Assembly (NCBI RefSeq): GCF_023715725.1
Contig: NZ_JAMBOT010000001.1
Span: 186,001 to 250,000, forward strand
Length of the DNA: 64,000 nt
DNA from: Paenibacillus pasadenensis
GTDB lineage: Bacteria; Bacillota; Bacilli; Paenibacillales; Paenibacillaceae
Direction: 5' to 3'
Part shown: positions 25,567-34,335 of the stretch, in pieces
How the letters are laid out: every line of letters starts with the position of its first letter
Position numbering within the stretch: the first letter of the stretch is position 1
Translations under genes and position numbers: made by a program
The notes under the pieces: generated by a model
Told to the model about the DNA's origin: nothing
The model's database searches: none
Seen by the model: only the letters and a program-made list of their open reading frames with translations

Positions 25567-28500
25567 TTAACCGTTCAATTCCTTTACTGCTTGCCGCTTC
25601 ACGCGGCGGCGGTTCAGGAATTCGTATACGATTGGCACGATAATCAGCGTCAGCAGCGTCGAGCTGATAAGACCGCCGATAACAGTCACACCGAGACCCT
25701 TGGAAATCAAGGCGCCTGATTCAAAGCCGAGCGCCAGCGGCAGCAGAGCGCCGACTGTCGCCAAAGCCGTCATCAGAATCGGACGAAGACGCGTGCCGGC
25801 TGCTTCCAGAAGCGCCTCGCGAACCGTATGGCCTTCGCGTTCCATATGGATAACGCGGTCAATCAGTACGATGGCATTGGTTACGACGATGCCGATCAGC
25901 ATAAGCATACCGATCAGAGCCGTCACGCTAACGGTCTCACCGACAATCAGCAGTCCTACCAACGCGCCGATAACTGTGAACGGCAGCGAGAACAGAATCG
26001 TCAGTGGCGTAAGCCCGCCGCCAAACGTGATAACAAGCACGAGGTATACAACGGCGATAGCAACGAGAATCGCTAATCCAAGCTGGGTGAACGACTCATT
26101 GATATCTTGCGTTACGCCGCCCATTTGAACATCCACATTGTCCGGCAGATCAAGTCCGTCAATAATCTTCTGCACTTCGGCAGAAGCCTTGCTGACGTCG
26201 CTCGAGGTAACCTCGGCCGTTACATCAGCGTAAACGCGCTCTCCCTGACGGGTAATCGTATTTGGGGAGGTGCCCTCCTCGATTGCCGCCACGTCAGAAA
26301 GTTTTACGGTTGTGCCAAGCGGCGTCGTAATCGGCGCATTTTCCAGAGACGCTTTGTCGGTATAGGAACGGGATTCCGTTTTAACGTAAACGTTAAGCTC
26401 ATCGCCGTCCTTCTCAATTGTTGTTACCACTGGACGCTCGCGAACTGGACTGAGCGCCATCGCCAGCTGGCCTGCGGAAAGCCCGTTTTCACTCAGCTTT
26501 TTACTGTCAGCAACGATCCGGTACTGGGAATACGTCTCCGACAGGCTTGTATCCAGGTTTTTCAGGTGTTTAACCGGCTCCAGCTGCTTTTTCACATCAG
26601 CCACGATCGGCTCCAATGTTTTCATGTCCGGGCCGAATACGGTAACCGTCAAGCCGCTGCCGCCAAGTCCGCCGCCGGTGAAGTCCTGCTGTTTCCATTC
26701 GCCTTGGCTGCCGCTCTCCTGGAGCAGCTTGATGACGGCTTCCTTCTCATCCTCGAAGTTTTTGAATTCCGGATCGTACTTGAGGTTGAACAGCGCCTGT
26801 TTCGTCGCGCCAGGATTCATCGGGTTGCTGCCGCCGATGGAATACTGAACGACCTCAACGCCTTCACGTGCCAGAAGCTTTTTCTCCGCATCCAGCGCGT
26901 ATTTCTCCACATCCTCCAGCTTTTCACCCGGCGTCGGGTTGTACGTGACGATCATGGAGTTGTCGCCGGTGTTGGAAATAAAGCTGACGCCAATGAGCGG
27001 GAACAAGAACAGGCTTCCGACGAGCAGCAATACCGCCGCCCCGAACGAAACCGCTTTATGGTTCAGCGTCCAATTCAGTAAACGTTTGTAGCTGTTGCCC
27101 AGACGGCTCGGTTTGTCTTCATGTTTTGTGCCTTTCAGCCCATTGCGGAACATCATATGAGCCAGCATCGGCACGATTGTAATGGCTACGAGCAGCGATG
27201 CCAGCAGCGCGAATACGATTGTCAGAGCAAACGGCAGGAATATTTCGCCGATCGGGCCCGTAACAAAGCCAAGCGGCAGAAATACGGCAATCGTTACGAT
27301 GGTAGATGCCAAAATCGGAAGAAACATTTCGCGCGTAGCGGAGAGCATAAGCTCCTTGCCCTTCAGCTTTTCATCGGACATTGCCATGCGCCGGTAAATA
27401 TTTTCGATAACGACGATGGAATCGTCGACGACACGTCCGATTGCGACGGTCATCGCGCCAAGCGTCATGATGTTAAGGGTTATGTCCATCTCCTGCAAGA
27501 TCAGCACTGCAATGAGAAGGGAGAGCGGTATCGAGACAACCGCGATAATCGTCGAGCGCAGATCGCGCAGGAAGACCAGAATGATCAGAATGGCAAAGGC
27601 TGCTCCGAGCAATGCTTTGGAAATCATCGTCTCGACCGAATCTTTAATCGGCTCGCCTTGGTCAAGCGTAATGATGGAGCTCATGCCATCATGATCTTTA
27701 ACAAGCTCGTTCATGCGCTTCGTGACGGATTCGGTCACATCGACCGTATTGGCATCGGCCGCTTTAACGATGGACAAGCCAATGGCGTCCTTGCCGTTCG
27801 TGCGGGAAATCGACTCCGCTTTGTCCAGCACCTTAACGTCTGCTACCTGGCTGAGCTTAACGGTAGGAAGCTTGAAGCTCCCTGCGCCTGCACCAGCGCC
27901 TGTTCCAGCTCCTTGGCCTCCGCCACCGGTTGTTCCTTGTGCGCCTCCTGCACCTGCGCCAGCGCCTCCTGCACCGGATGGCATCAGCGGAATTTCGATA
28001 TTAAGCAGATCCTGCTCCGACATAACATTTCCGTCTACGACAATTGACTTCTCCTCGTCGCCGAACGGGAAAATGCCCAGCGGTACGCTGATTGCCGCAG
28101 CTTTAATCGCATTTTGCACCGATTCAGCCGTCAGGCCCAGTTTGGCCAGCTCTTCTGTTTTATAGCTGAGCTCAGCCTCTTTGACGTTTTGACCGGATAT
28201 TTGCACCGATGCTACGCCTTCAACCGATCTAAGCTCCGACAGCACGTTGTTTTCTACAACTGAAGTCAGCTCGGCAAGATTCAACTTGTCATTTGAAACG
28301 CTGAGCGACAGAACCGGGAACGCGTTCAGGGATATCCGTGAAACGGTCGGATCCTGAATTCCGTCCTTCAAGTTCAGGCTGTCGAGAGCTTCACGCACCT
28401 CATCCTGAGCTTTGTCCATGTTTTTGCTGTAGTTGTATTCAATAACAATCGACGAAGCGTTCTCCATCGAGGTGGAGGAAACATTTTTCACTCCGTCTAA

Positions 28501-28722
28501 ATTTCTCGTCGCCTGCTCAATCGGCAACGTGACGGCATCCATAATTTCCTCAGGTGAAGCTCCCGGATAAACCGTCGTGACGCTGACGATCGGAACGGAA
28601 ATATCCGGCATCGTCTCCATCTTCATGTTTGTACCGGCATAAATACCGGCAAACAGAATGATAATCGTCATAATCCATAAAGCAAATTTGTTATTCAATG
28701 AAAAATTAATGATGCTTTTCAA
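25567..28722 (-). CDS. RND-family efflux transporter (SwrC/AcrB-like)
   Basis: A roughly 1050-residue RND pump with the AcrB plan: a first helix, a large extracytoplasmic porter domain, six helices, a second porter domain, and five more helices. The proton-relay region is in the fourth helix (TLGAMTVAIGRVVDDSIVVIEN). B. subtilis SwrC, the closest type, exports lipopeptides. An unusual Gly/Ala-rich insert of about 35 residues (DNA 27877-27984) interrupts the first porter domain. The TTG at 28722 (KSIINFSLNNKFA) matches the family start and AAGGAG is 11 bases before it; an ATG four codons earlier is only 3 bases from that site. The two-component system upstream is on the same strand. Confidence 0.92.
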   Translation of the reverse strand: MKSIINFSLNNKFALWIMTIIILFAGIYAGTNMKMETMPDISVPIVSVTTVYPGASPEEIMDAVTLPIEQATRNLDGVKNVSSTSMENASSIVIEYNYSKNMDKAQDEVREALDSLNLKDGIQDPTVSRISLNAFPVLSLSVSNDKLNLAELTSVVENNVLSELRSVEGVASVQISGQNVKEAELSYKTEELAKLGLTAESVQNAIKAAAISVPLGIFPFGDEEKSIVVDGNVMSEQDLLNIEIPLMPSGAGGAGAGAGGAQGTTGGGGQGAGTGAGAGAGSFKLPTVKLSQVADVKVLDKAESISRTNGKDAIGLSIVKAADANTVDVTESVTKRMNELVKDHDGMSSIITLDQGEPIKDSVETMISKALLGAAFAILIILVFLRDLRSTIIAVVSIPLSLLIAVLILQEMDITLNIMTLGAMTVAIGRVVDDSIVVIENIYRRMAMSDEKLKGKELMLSATREMFLPILASTIVTIAVFLPLGFVTGPIGEIFLPFALTIVFALLASLLVAITIVPMLAHMMFRNGLKGTKHEDKPSRLGNSYKRLLNWTLNHKAVSFGAAVLLLVGSLFLFPLIGVSFISNTGDNSMIVTYNPTPGEKLEDVEKYALDAEKKLLAREGVEVVQYSIGGSNPMNPGATKQALFNLKYDPEFKNFEDEKEAVIKLLQESGSQGEWKQQDFTGGGLGGSGLTVTVFGPDMKTLEPIVADVKKQLEPVKHLKNLDTSLSETYSQYRIVADSKKLSENGLSAGQLAMALSPVRERPVVTTIEKDGDELNVYVKTESRSYTDKASLENAPITTPLGTTVKLSDVAAIEEGTSPNTITRQGERVYADVTAEVTSSDVSKASAEVQKIIDGLDLPDNVDVQMGGVTQDINESFTQLGLAILVAIAVVYLVLVITFGGGLTPLTILFSLPFTVIGALVGLLIVGETVSVTALIGMLMLIGIVVTNAIVLIDRVIHMEREGHTVREALLEAAGTRLRPILMTALATVGALLPLALGFESGALISKGLGVTVIGGLISSTLLTLIIVPIVYEFLNRRRVKRQAVKELNG

Positions 28723-28766
28723 GCAGACATCCACTCCTTCTCTCTACTCTACTATTTATCGGTTAA

Positions 28767-28782
28767 GCGGCAATAATGCCGC
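28767..28782. other. Small hairpin between the response-regulator and RND genes
   Basis: GCGGCA and TGCCGC with a 4-base loop and no T run. It could be a processing or attenuating structure in the shared transcript rather than a terminator. Confidence 0.3.
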
Positions 28783-28795
28783 ACATACCTTTAGA

Positions 28796-29491
28796 TTAAG
28801 ATAATTTAAAACGGTATCCGATTCCCCACACCGTCTCGATGTATTTCGGATCTGATGGGAACTCTTCGATTTTTTCCCGGAGCCTGCGGATATGAACGGT
28901 CACGGTTGCTATATCGCCCAATGAATCGAAACCCCAAATCCGCTCGAACAATTCTTCCTTGCTGAATACTCGTCCCGGATACGAGGCGAGCAGCTGAATC
29001 AGCTCAAATTCCTTGTTCGTTAAGCCCTTCTCCTCACCGTTCACCGTCACCTGGTGCGCGGTTTTGTCGATAAGCAGCCCGCGTACGCGAATTTGCTCCG
29101 GCGCTTCGGCCGCAGCCGTACCGGTCAGACGGTCGAAACGGCTCAGATGCGCCTTGACGCGGGCAACCATTTCGCCGGGACTGAACGGTTTGGTCATGTA
29201 GTCGTCCGCACCTAGCCCGAGGCCGCGAATTTTATCGATATCCTCTTTGCGTGCGGAGATCATTAGAATTGGCGTGTTTTTGTTTTGGCGGATTTTGCGG
29301 CAAATTTCAAAGCCGTCCATAAAGGGAAGCATCACATCAAGCACGAAGAGATCGTATGTCTCCTGTAAAGCCTTTTGCAGCCCGACATCGCCTCTAGGTT
29401 CAATGTCGACAAAAAATCCGTGGCTTTCCAGGTAATCTCGCTGAAGTTCGGCAATTGCTCCTTCATCCTCAATGATCAAAATTCGTTTCAA
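28796..29491 (-). CDS. OmpR/PhoB-type response regulator
   Basis: A 231-residue response regulator: a receiver domain with the acidic pocket EDE and phosphoacceptor Asp52 (LDVMLPFMDG), switch Lys in TKPF, then an OmpR winged helix at the C-terminus (GLTNKEFELIQLL, VTVHIRRLREKIE, VWGIGYRF). The TTG at 29491 overlaps the kinase stop (TTGA) and has GGGAGGAGG upstream, so kinase and regulator are coupled. With the RND gene 73 bp downstream, its likely target is that pump. Confidence 0.93.
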   Translation of the reverse strand: MKRILIIEDEGAIAELQRDYLESHGFFVDIEPRGDVGLQKALQETYDLFVLDVMLPFMDGFEICRKIRQNKNTPILMISARKEDIDKIRGLGLGADDYMTKPFSPGEMVARVKAHLSRFDRLTGTAAAEAPEQIRVRGLLIDKTAHQVTVNGEEKGLTNKEFELIQLLASYPGRVFSKEELFERIWGFDSLGDIATVTVHIRRLREKIEEFPSDPKYIETVWGIGYRFKLS

Positions 29492-30948
29492 CGATTGTCC
29501 TCCTCCCGTCCGCCTGCCAGCGGCAGAAGTATTACAAAAGCGGCACCGCCGAGCGGGCGATTCATCGCGGAAACAATCCCGCCATGCTCTTCCACGATCT
29601 GGCGGACGATGGAGAGCCCCAGGCCGCTTCCCCCTGTCTCTGAGCATCGCGACAAATCCGCGCGGTAAAACCGGTCGAATAAATGCGGCAGCGCCTCCGT
29701 CTCAATGCCCGGGCCGTTGTCCTCCACCGTCAGGCTGGCAAAAGAGCCGGATAAACCGATGCCCACTGTGACGGAAGGAGAATCATCCCGATCCGTTCCG
29801 CGCATCGCCATATATTTGCAGCTGTTCTGCAGCATATTGCCGAGCACCCGGCTCAGCTTTTCAGCATCGGCACGAACAACAACCGGCTTATTTTCCGTTC
29901 GAAGATGAAGCTGTATCCCCATTTTTTCCATTTCAAACTGCTGATCTTCCATATAGTGCCTCAAAAATGCGGTAAGATCCATGTTCAGGAAGTGAAATTC
30001 CTCTTTGTGCAAATCCAGCTTGGAATAAAGGAATAATTCGTCGATCAACCGGTCCATCCCGTCCGCCTTGTTGTAAATCGTGCGCATGTATCTTTCTTGT
30101 TTTTCCGGCGTGTTGGCGACTCCGTCCATAATTCCCTCGACGTAGCCTTTAATAGCTGTAATCGGCGTTTTGAGGTCGTGTGAAATATGAGATAGCAGCA
30201 TTTTACGGTTCTCCTCGTACTGCTGCATTTTCACGATAGTCGCTTTGAGCCTGAGGCGCATCTCCTCAAACGCCCTGCCGACCTCGCCGAGCTCATTGCG
30301 GGAGCGCGGAAGCGGCACTGGCTCCAGATTGCCTTCCTTTAAAGAAAGAGCGGCGTTTTTCAGCGTGGCAAGCGGCCGAGTAATGCTTCGCGCTACAAAA
30401 TAACTGGTTAAAACAATAAAAAGCACAACGATTAGAAGCAAAAATAGATTTACATATGGCTTCCAAAAAACAGGTATATCGTCTTCCCGGTAAATTAGAG
30501 CCGCCTTCGCCAGCTTTCCATCCGGATAGCTGAATTTTACGTTGTAAACCGAATAGCTGTAGCCGCCCACGGTCTGTTTTTCCGATACGTTGCTTGTGTC
30601 TGAAAACCAGTCTTTGGGATAAGGGTTCACTTGTGCAACCTTCGAGGCATAAAGCTCCCCGTCCGGTTTCGTGTAAACAAAGCCGCTCTTAATTTCCTCA
30701 AGCCGGTGGTCCAGATTGCTTACATAACCTTCATCCAGCAGCTTGCCCGAATCCTGGTTGAGCACGTACCACATCTCACCGAGCAGCACCGTTTGGCGGT
30801 AGGACTTATCCCGGTTTTGCGCAAACACGTCCCGCAAATCGGTATACCCTAGCAGATGGACGAAGAACGCGAGCAGCATGATGCCAAGCAGCAGCGGCAC
30901 AAACGTGATCATAATGTACGAAAGCAGCAGCCTCAAACGTATCGACAA
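29488..30948 (-). CDS. Membrane sensor histidine kinase
   Basis: A 486-residue kinase with two membrane helices (about 9-33 and 167-187) around a 130-residue extracytoplasmic sensor, a HAMP linker, the HisKA H-box SHISHDLKTP with His257, and a catalytic ATPase domain with N-box (MLQNSCKYM), DNGPGI and GSGLGLSI. A TTG at 30948 is the first usable start, with GGGGGA 8 bases upstream. The signal is unknown; pairing with an RND exporter suggests envelope stress or a toxic amphiphile, which is inference. Confidence 0.92.
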   Translation of the reverse strand: MSIRLRLLLSYIMITFVPLLLGIMLLAFFVHLLGYTDLRDVFAQNRDKSYRQTVLLGEMWYVLNQDSGKLLDEGYVSNLDHRLEEIKSGFVYTKPDGELYASKVAQVNPYPKDWFSDTSNVSEKQTVGGYSYSVYNVKFSYPDGKLAKAALIYREDDIPVFWKPYVNLFLLLIVVLFIVLTSYFVARSITRPLATLKNAALSLKEGNLEPVPLPRSRNELGEVGRAFEEMRLRLKATIVKMQQYEENRKMLLSHISHDLKTPITAIKGYVEGIMDGVANTPEKQERYMRTIYNKADGMDRLIDELFLYSKLDLHKEEFHFLNMDLTAFLRHYMEDQQFEMEKMGIQLHLRTENKPVVVRADAEKLSRVLGNMLQNSCKYMAMRGTDRDDSPSVTVGIGLSGSFASLTVEDNGPGIETEALPHLFDRFYRADLSRCSETGGSGLGLSIVRQIVEEHGGIVSAMNRPLGGAAFVILLPLAGGREEDNR

Positions 30949-30990
30949 ACCGGCATTCCCCCTCCCGGCTGCAGCTCCAACCTGAAGCTG

Positions 30991-31020
30991 ATTTTATTGT
31001 AATCGACAGATATGAACCAA
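30991..31020 (-). promoter_or_regulatory. Probable promoter of the kinase-regulator-RND operon
   Basis: Minus-strand TTGGTT and TAAAAT with an 18-base spacer, about 40 bp before the kinase start. Confidence 0.45.
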
Positions 31021-31065
31021 TTTGAACGCAATTCTTACAAAAGTATAAACGCTTTTCAACAAAAT

Positions 31066-31097
31066 ACAAAAAAACCGGGATCGCGGGGATCCCGGTT
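31066..31097 (-). terminator. Terminator of the DUF4184 gene
   Basis: Perfect 10-bp stem AACCGGGATC / GATCCCGGTT with a 5-base loop and a T run on the minus strand, right after the stop at 31102. Confidence 0.9.
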
Positions 31098-31101
31098 GAA
31101 C

Positions 31102-32121
31102 TTATAATTTACTGCGCGCATCAGCAGTTCGCGGAATAACAGCTGCAGAAGCTGTATATCGCGGAGTACTGGAGGACAACAGCCATACAAGGAGCGACAG
31201 CACCCATATATACGCAATCCAGATGAAAAGCGGATTGGCGCTGTAAACGTCCGGCATCGTTTCACTGAGTATGGAAAACGTCTTGAACGCTGCGGCTAAA
31301 AGAAAGACAAGCATCAGCCCCGCAAGCCTGCCGGCAAGCAAACCGCCTCTGCCTCCAGTGAGCAGCCCCGCTGCGAACAATCCGAACAACACGGCGCTGC
31401 AGGCGGATACAAGCCATAAGCCAATATCGTCCGGACGTTCGGCAAACAAAATTTTAGGCGCAAACAGCAGAAAACCGGCAGCCGCTGATACCATCCAGGC
31501 GAGCAGCTTGCTCAGCGGCCGCTGGCGGCGGAATTCAAGCGGCATTGCGGGTTGGGAAGATTGGCTGCGCCGGGCACGCAGCCATTTGCCGTAGTCGAAC
31601 ATTAGCCAAAGCGCAAAAGCCAGCATACCGAGCAGAGAGAATAGATATTGGAGCCAGCTGTACAGCTTTATCCCCGCTGTTTGCTGATAAAGCAGCTCAG
31701 GATAACGGAGCACAAGCCAGCCGTACGTATGCGTCATGCCATCCATGAACAGATGCGTTAAATAACCGATGTAAAGCGACATAAAGAACCACAACCAGCC
31801 GGAAACACCGCTTGGACTGCGGTTAATTGCGGACTCCGCCCTGTCAGCCGCGTAACGGTCCAATGAACCGGCTGCGGGCAGCAGCCGGGGCAGCAGCGGC
31901 AGCAAAATGCGGTAAAACGCGGCTGCGGCTGCGATGCTTACGGGAACGCCAAGCAGCAAAAAGCCCTGCCAGTAATGGCCGATTGAGCGGTATGGCTCCA
32001 TGGCAATAAAATATTCCATATCCGGGCTCATGCTTCCGAGCGCCAAGCCGGTGACGCTAAGGCGCGGCACAAGCTTTTTGAGCGGTATGGCAAACAGCGG
32101 ATGAGAAAAAGTAAACGGCAT
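31102..32121 (-). CDS. DUF4184 family membrane protein
   Basis: A 339-residue integral membrane protein that opens with the family signature MPFTFSHPLFAIPLKK and contains GSMSPDMEYF, a His/Asp-bearing motif that recalls the metal-dependent hydrolase (YdjM/DUF457-like) group, plus SLYIGYLTHLFMDGMTHTYGW with further His and Asp residues. About eight hydrophobic segments are seen. Function is unknown. GGAAGGAG precedes the ATG. Confidence 0.87.
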   Translation of the reverse strand: MPFTFSHPLFAIPLKKLVPRLSVTGLALGSMSPDMEYFIAMEPYRSIGHYWQGFLLLGVPVSIAAAAAFYRILLPLLPRLLPAAGSLDRYAADRAESAINRSPSGVSGWLWFFMSLYIGYLTHLFMDGMTHTYGWLVLRYPELLYQQTAGIKLYSWLQYLFSLLGMLAFALWLMFDYGKWLRARRSQSSQPAMPLEFRRQRPLSKLLAWMVSAAAGFLLFAPKILFAERPDDIGLWLVSACSAVLFGLFAAGLLTGGRGGLLAGRLAGLMLVFLLAAAFKTFSILSETMPDVYSANPLFIWIAYIWVLSLLVWLLSSSTPRYTASAAVIPRTADARSKL

Positions 32122-32168
32122 AAGGCGCTCCTTCCTTTAGTCAGTGCTGCTTCAGCTGTGCCGAGCAG

Positions 32169-32726
32169 TTAATCGACAAATCCGGCTTGATGAAACGGCC
32201 AGATGCGGAAAATGATTTTGCCCTCCAGGCTGCTGATGCGCACCGGTCCGAGCTCTCTGCTGTCCACGCTATACTCACGGTTGTCGCCAAGCACAAAGAC
32301 ATGTCCGGCCGGCACAGTGAAGGGCAGCTTAAGCGATAGCGGCTCCGTTCTTCCCAAGGCGTACGGCTCTCTCAGCGGAGCTCCGTCTATGTACAGCCGT
32401 CCGTCCTTCATCGTAACCGTCTCCCCTGGCAGCCCGACCACTCTTTTCACGAGCCGCAGTTCGCTTTCGGGTCCGTAGATGATGACGATATCCTGACGCC
32501 GGGGAGAGCCGGCAACGTACGCCAGCTTATTTTCCAGCAGCCGCTCTCCTTCTCTCAATGTTGTCTGCATGCTTATGTTGTGCACTTCCGTCTGCGCAAT
32601 AGCGTATTGCTGCACAAGCAAGGATATTAAAATCGCAAGAACCAGCATCGCGATCAACTCAAGCCATCGGGGGACTAGATACCGCTGGCGGCTCTGTTCC
32701 CCGGAAGAGACCGGTTCCGGCTCCAT
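32169..32726 (-). CDS. lepB: Signal peptidase I
   Basis: A 185-residue type I signal peptidase that cleaves signal peptides outside the membrane. It has one N-terminal anchor helix (22-44), the catalytic Ser52 in box B, Lys94 in RLVKRVVGLPGE (box D), and box E GDNREYSVDSRELG. Box B reads SMQTTL where SMxPTL is usual, so the conserved Pro is replaced by Thr. Length fits Bacillus SipS/T proteins (about 185). AAAGGAG precedes the ATG. It lies 47 bp upstream of the DUF4184 start and may share its transcript. Confidence 0.93.
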   Translation of the reverse strand: MEPEPVSSGEQSRQRYLVPRWLELIAMLVLAILISLLVQQYAIAQTEVHNISMQTTLREGERLLENKLAYVAGSPRRQDIVIIYGPESELRLVKRVVGLPGETVTMKDGRLYIDGAPLREPYALGRTEPLSLKLPFTVPAGHVFVLGDNREYSVDSRELGPVRISSLEGKIIFRIWPFHQAGFVD

Positions 32727-32842
32727 AATCAGGTTGGCTCCTTTGCAGCCGCAGGCCGCGGCAAATGCTTCTTAAACGACTAGACGAGATAAAATTAGGA
32801 AAAGTTTTCAAATCTGGATTTTAATTTGCCAAACGGCTGCAT

Positions 32843-32872
32843 ATAAAAAAGCCGGTCCATGACTGGACCGGA
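32843..32872 (-). terminator. Terminator downstream of the MFS gene
   Basis: Perfect stem CCGGTCC / GGACCGG with a 6-base loop and six T on the minus strand. The rest of the 32727-32930 gap shows no further feature. Confidence 0.9.
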
Positions 32873-32930
32873 TTGCACCGGAAACGAGCAGAACTCCGAT
32901 GCCAGCATCTGCACAGTAAACTTGCCGCCG

Positions 32931-34190
32931 TTATGTCGGCTTTTCCACTGCTGTTGAGCCAGCCTTGCGCCGTGAACCGAACGCAAACAGCAGCGTTCCA
33001 ATCCAGCCGCATGCCGAGGCGGCCAGCAGCAATGTGGTCAGCGGCAAATCAGCCGTAAGTTCACTCGTGCTAAGCAGCGGTCCAATTGTTCCCCGGATTC
33101 CAAAGAGCAAGAGATGAATGGAAAATACAGCGCCTTCCCTGCCCGGAGCAAGCTTGAATATAAACGAGAGAATGCCAATATCCCAGATTGCTTCGCCTAC
33201 TCCTTGAATGAAGCTGCCTGCCATAACAGCCGTGAACGACTGCCAGAAGCCGTAAATCATCGGCACAATCGCATAAGCCGCAATTCCCGCAAGCAGCGTG
33301 TACCGAATGTCAAAGCGGTCAATCAGCCGGCCGGCAATCAGATAGGTTAACAGCAGCGCTGTAAAATAAGCGACACGGGACAATCCTATTTCCGTATTCG
33401 ACAGGTCCAGTACGGATACCTGCATAATCTGATAGAGCGGATTAGCCAGCATGTTGCCAAAACCGGCAAACATCGTCGCTCCCAGAAAAACGGCCAGCGC
33501 CCGATTGCCGCGCACAAGCTCCCACTGGCTGCGCAAATTAAATCGTGGAGCCGCGATGCGGCGCGGAGGCTCCTTGCGAACCTTCATTGTGTTGAACAGC
33601 AGAATGGAAGCTGCCCCCATTAACGAGGCGGCAAGGAGCGGTCCGGACGGGCCTGCCGCTTCCGACCAGACGCCAACGCCGAACGACAGCGGAATCATCA
33701 GGACGCCGGATGCCATCCGCACATAACCCATCAGCCGGCCGCGCAGATCAGGCGGGTACACCTTGGGCAGAAACGCCGCATATGCGGGAGCTTGAATGCC
33801 CATGAGAAATTGAAAGGCGACCGCGGTTGCGACATAAACCTCCGGCTGCGGAAATAATGCCGGGAATATGATCAGCAGCCGTCCGATTAAGTTCGGGATG
33901 ACAACGAAGGTTTTGGCATGTCCGATTTTTTCAATAAGCCCCGCCCAGATCGGAGAAAAAATAAGACCTAACGCCGGAGCTGCGACTAGCAGACCGGCTT
34001 GGGCGTTGGTCGCCCCTTCCTTGAGCGCGAAAGCGATGAAGAACTGATTGATGACTACATTAAAAAGACTGAACAAACAGCTGGCGGCAAGGTCAATTCG
34101 TGCATTGAGCCAGACGCGGGGGCTCATGACCATCCCGTACTTCAACAGACGGGCACGGTTTGGCCGTCCTTCTGCTTCCACTTTCGGCAC
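32931..34190 (-). CDS. Major facilitator superfamily permease
   Basis: A 419-residue MFS protein with twelve predicted helices and a DLRGRLMGYVRMASG loop between helices 4 and 5. The overall pattern resembles uncharacterised Paenibacillus MFS transporters of drug-efflux type; no substrate can be named. The GTG at 34190 is the longest start but has only a weak GAAG upstream; an internal ATG about 20 codons in (MVMSPRVWLNARID) would still keep all helices. It stands alone, ending at the terminator at 32843. Confidence 0.85.
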   Translation of the reverse strand: MPKVEAEGRPNRARLLKYGMVMSPRVWLNARIDLAASCLFSLFNVVINQFFIAFALKEGATNAQAGLLVAAPALGLIFSPIWAGLIEKIGHAKTFVVIPNLIGRLLIIFPALFPQPEVYVATAVAFQFLMGIQAPAYAAFLPKVYPPDLRGRLMGYVRMASGVLMIPLSFGVGVWSEAAGPSGPLLAASLMGAASILLFNTMKVRKEPPRRIAAPRFNLRSQWELVRGNRALAVFLGATMFAGFGNMLANPLYQIMQVSVLDLSNTEIGLSRVAYFTALLLTYLIAGRLIDRFDIRYTLLAGIAAYAIVPMIYGFWQSFTAVMAGSFIQGVGEAIWDIGILSFIFKLAPGREGAVFSIHLLLFGIRGTIGPLLSTSELTADLPLTTLLLAASACGWIGTLLFAFGSRRKAGSTAVEKPT

Positions 34191-34335
34191 CTTCGCTTCT
34201 TCGTTGGACTAGATTCCTCTGCTCCGGCAGAGATATCCCCCACATTATCCGCGATTGAGCCGCATCTGTACATGCTTTTTCCTTATCTTATTTTGTCGTA
34301 TTGTTATGTGATTCCTGGCGTCAAGCCTAGGAAAA

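Noticed and set aside
26107-28165. Plus-strand open frames of about 300 codons opposite the RND gene
   Set aside because: Antisense shadows of a well-supported transporter; compositions are unlike real proteins.
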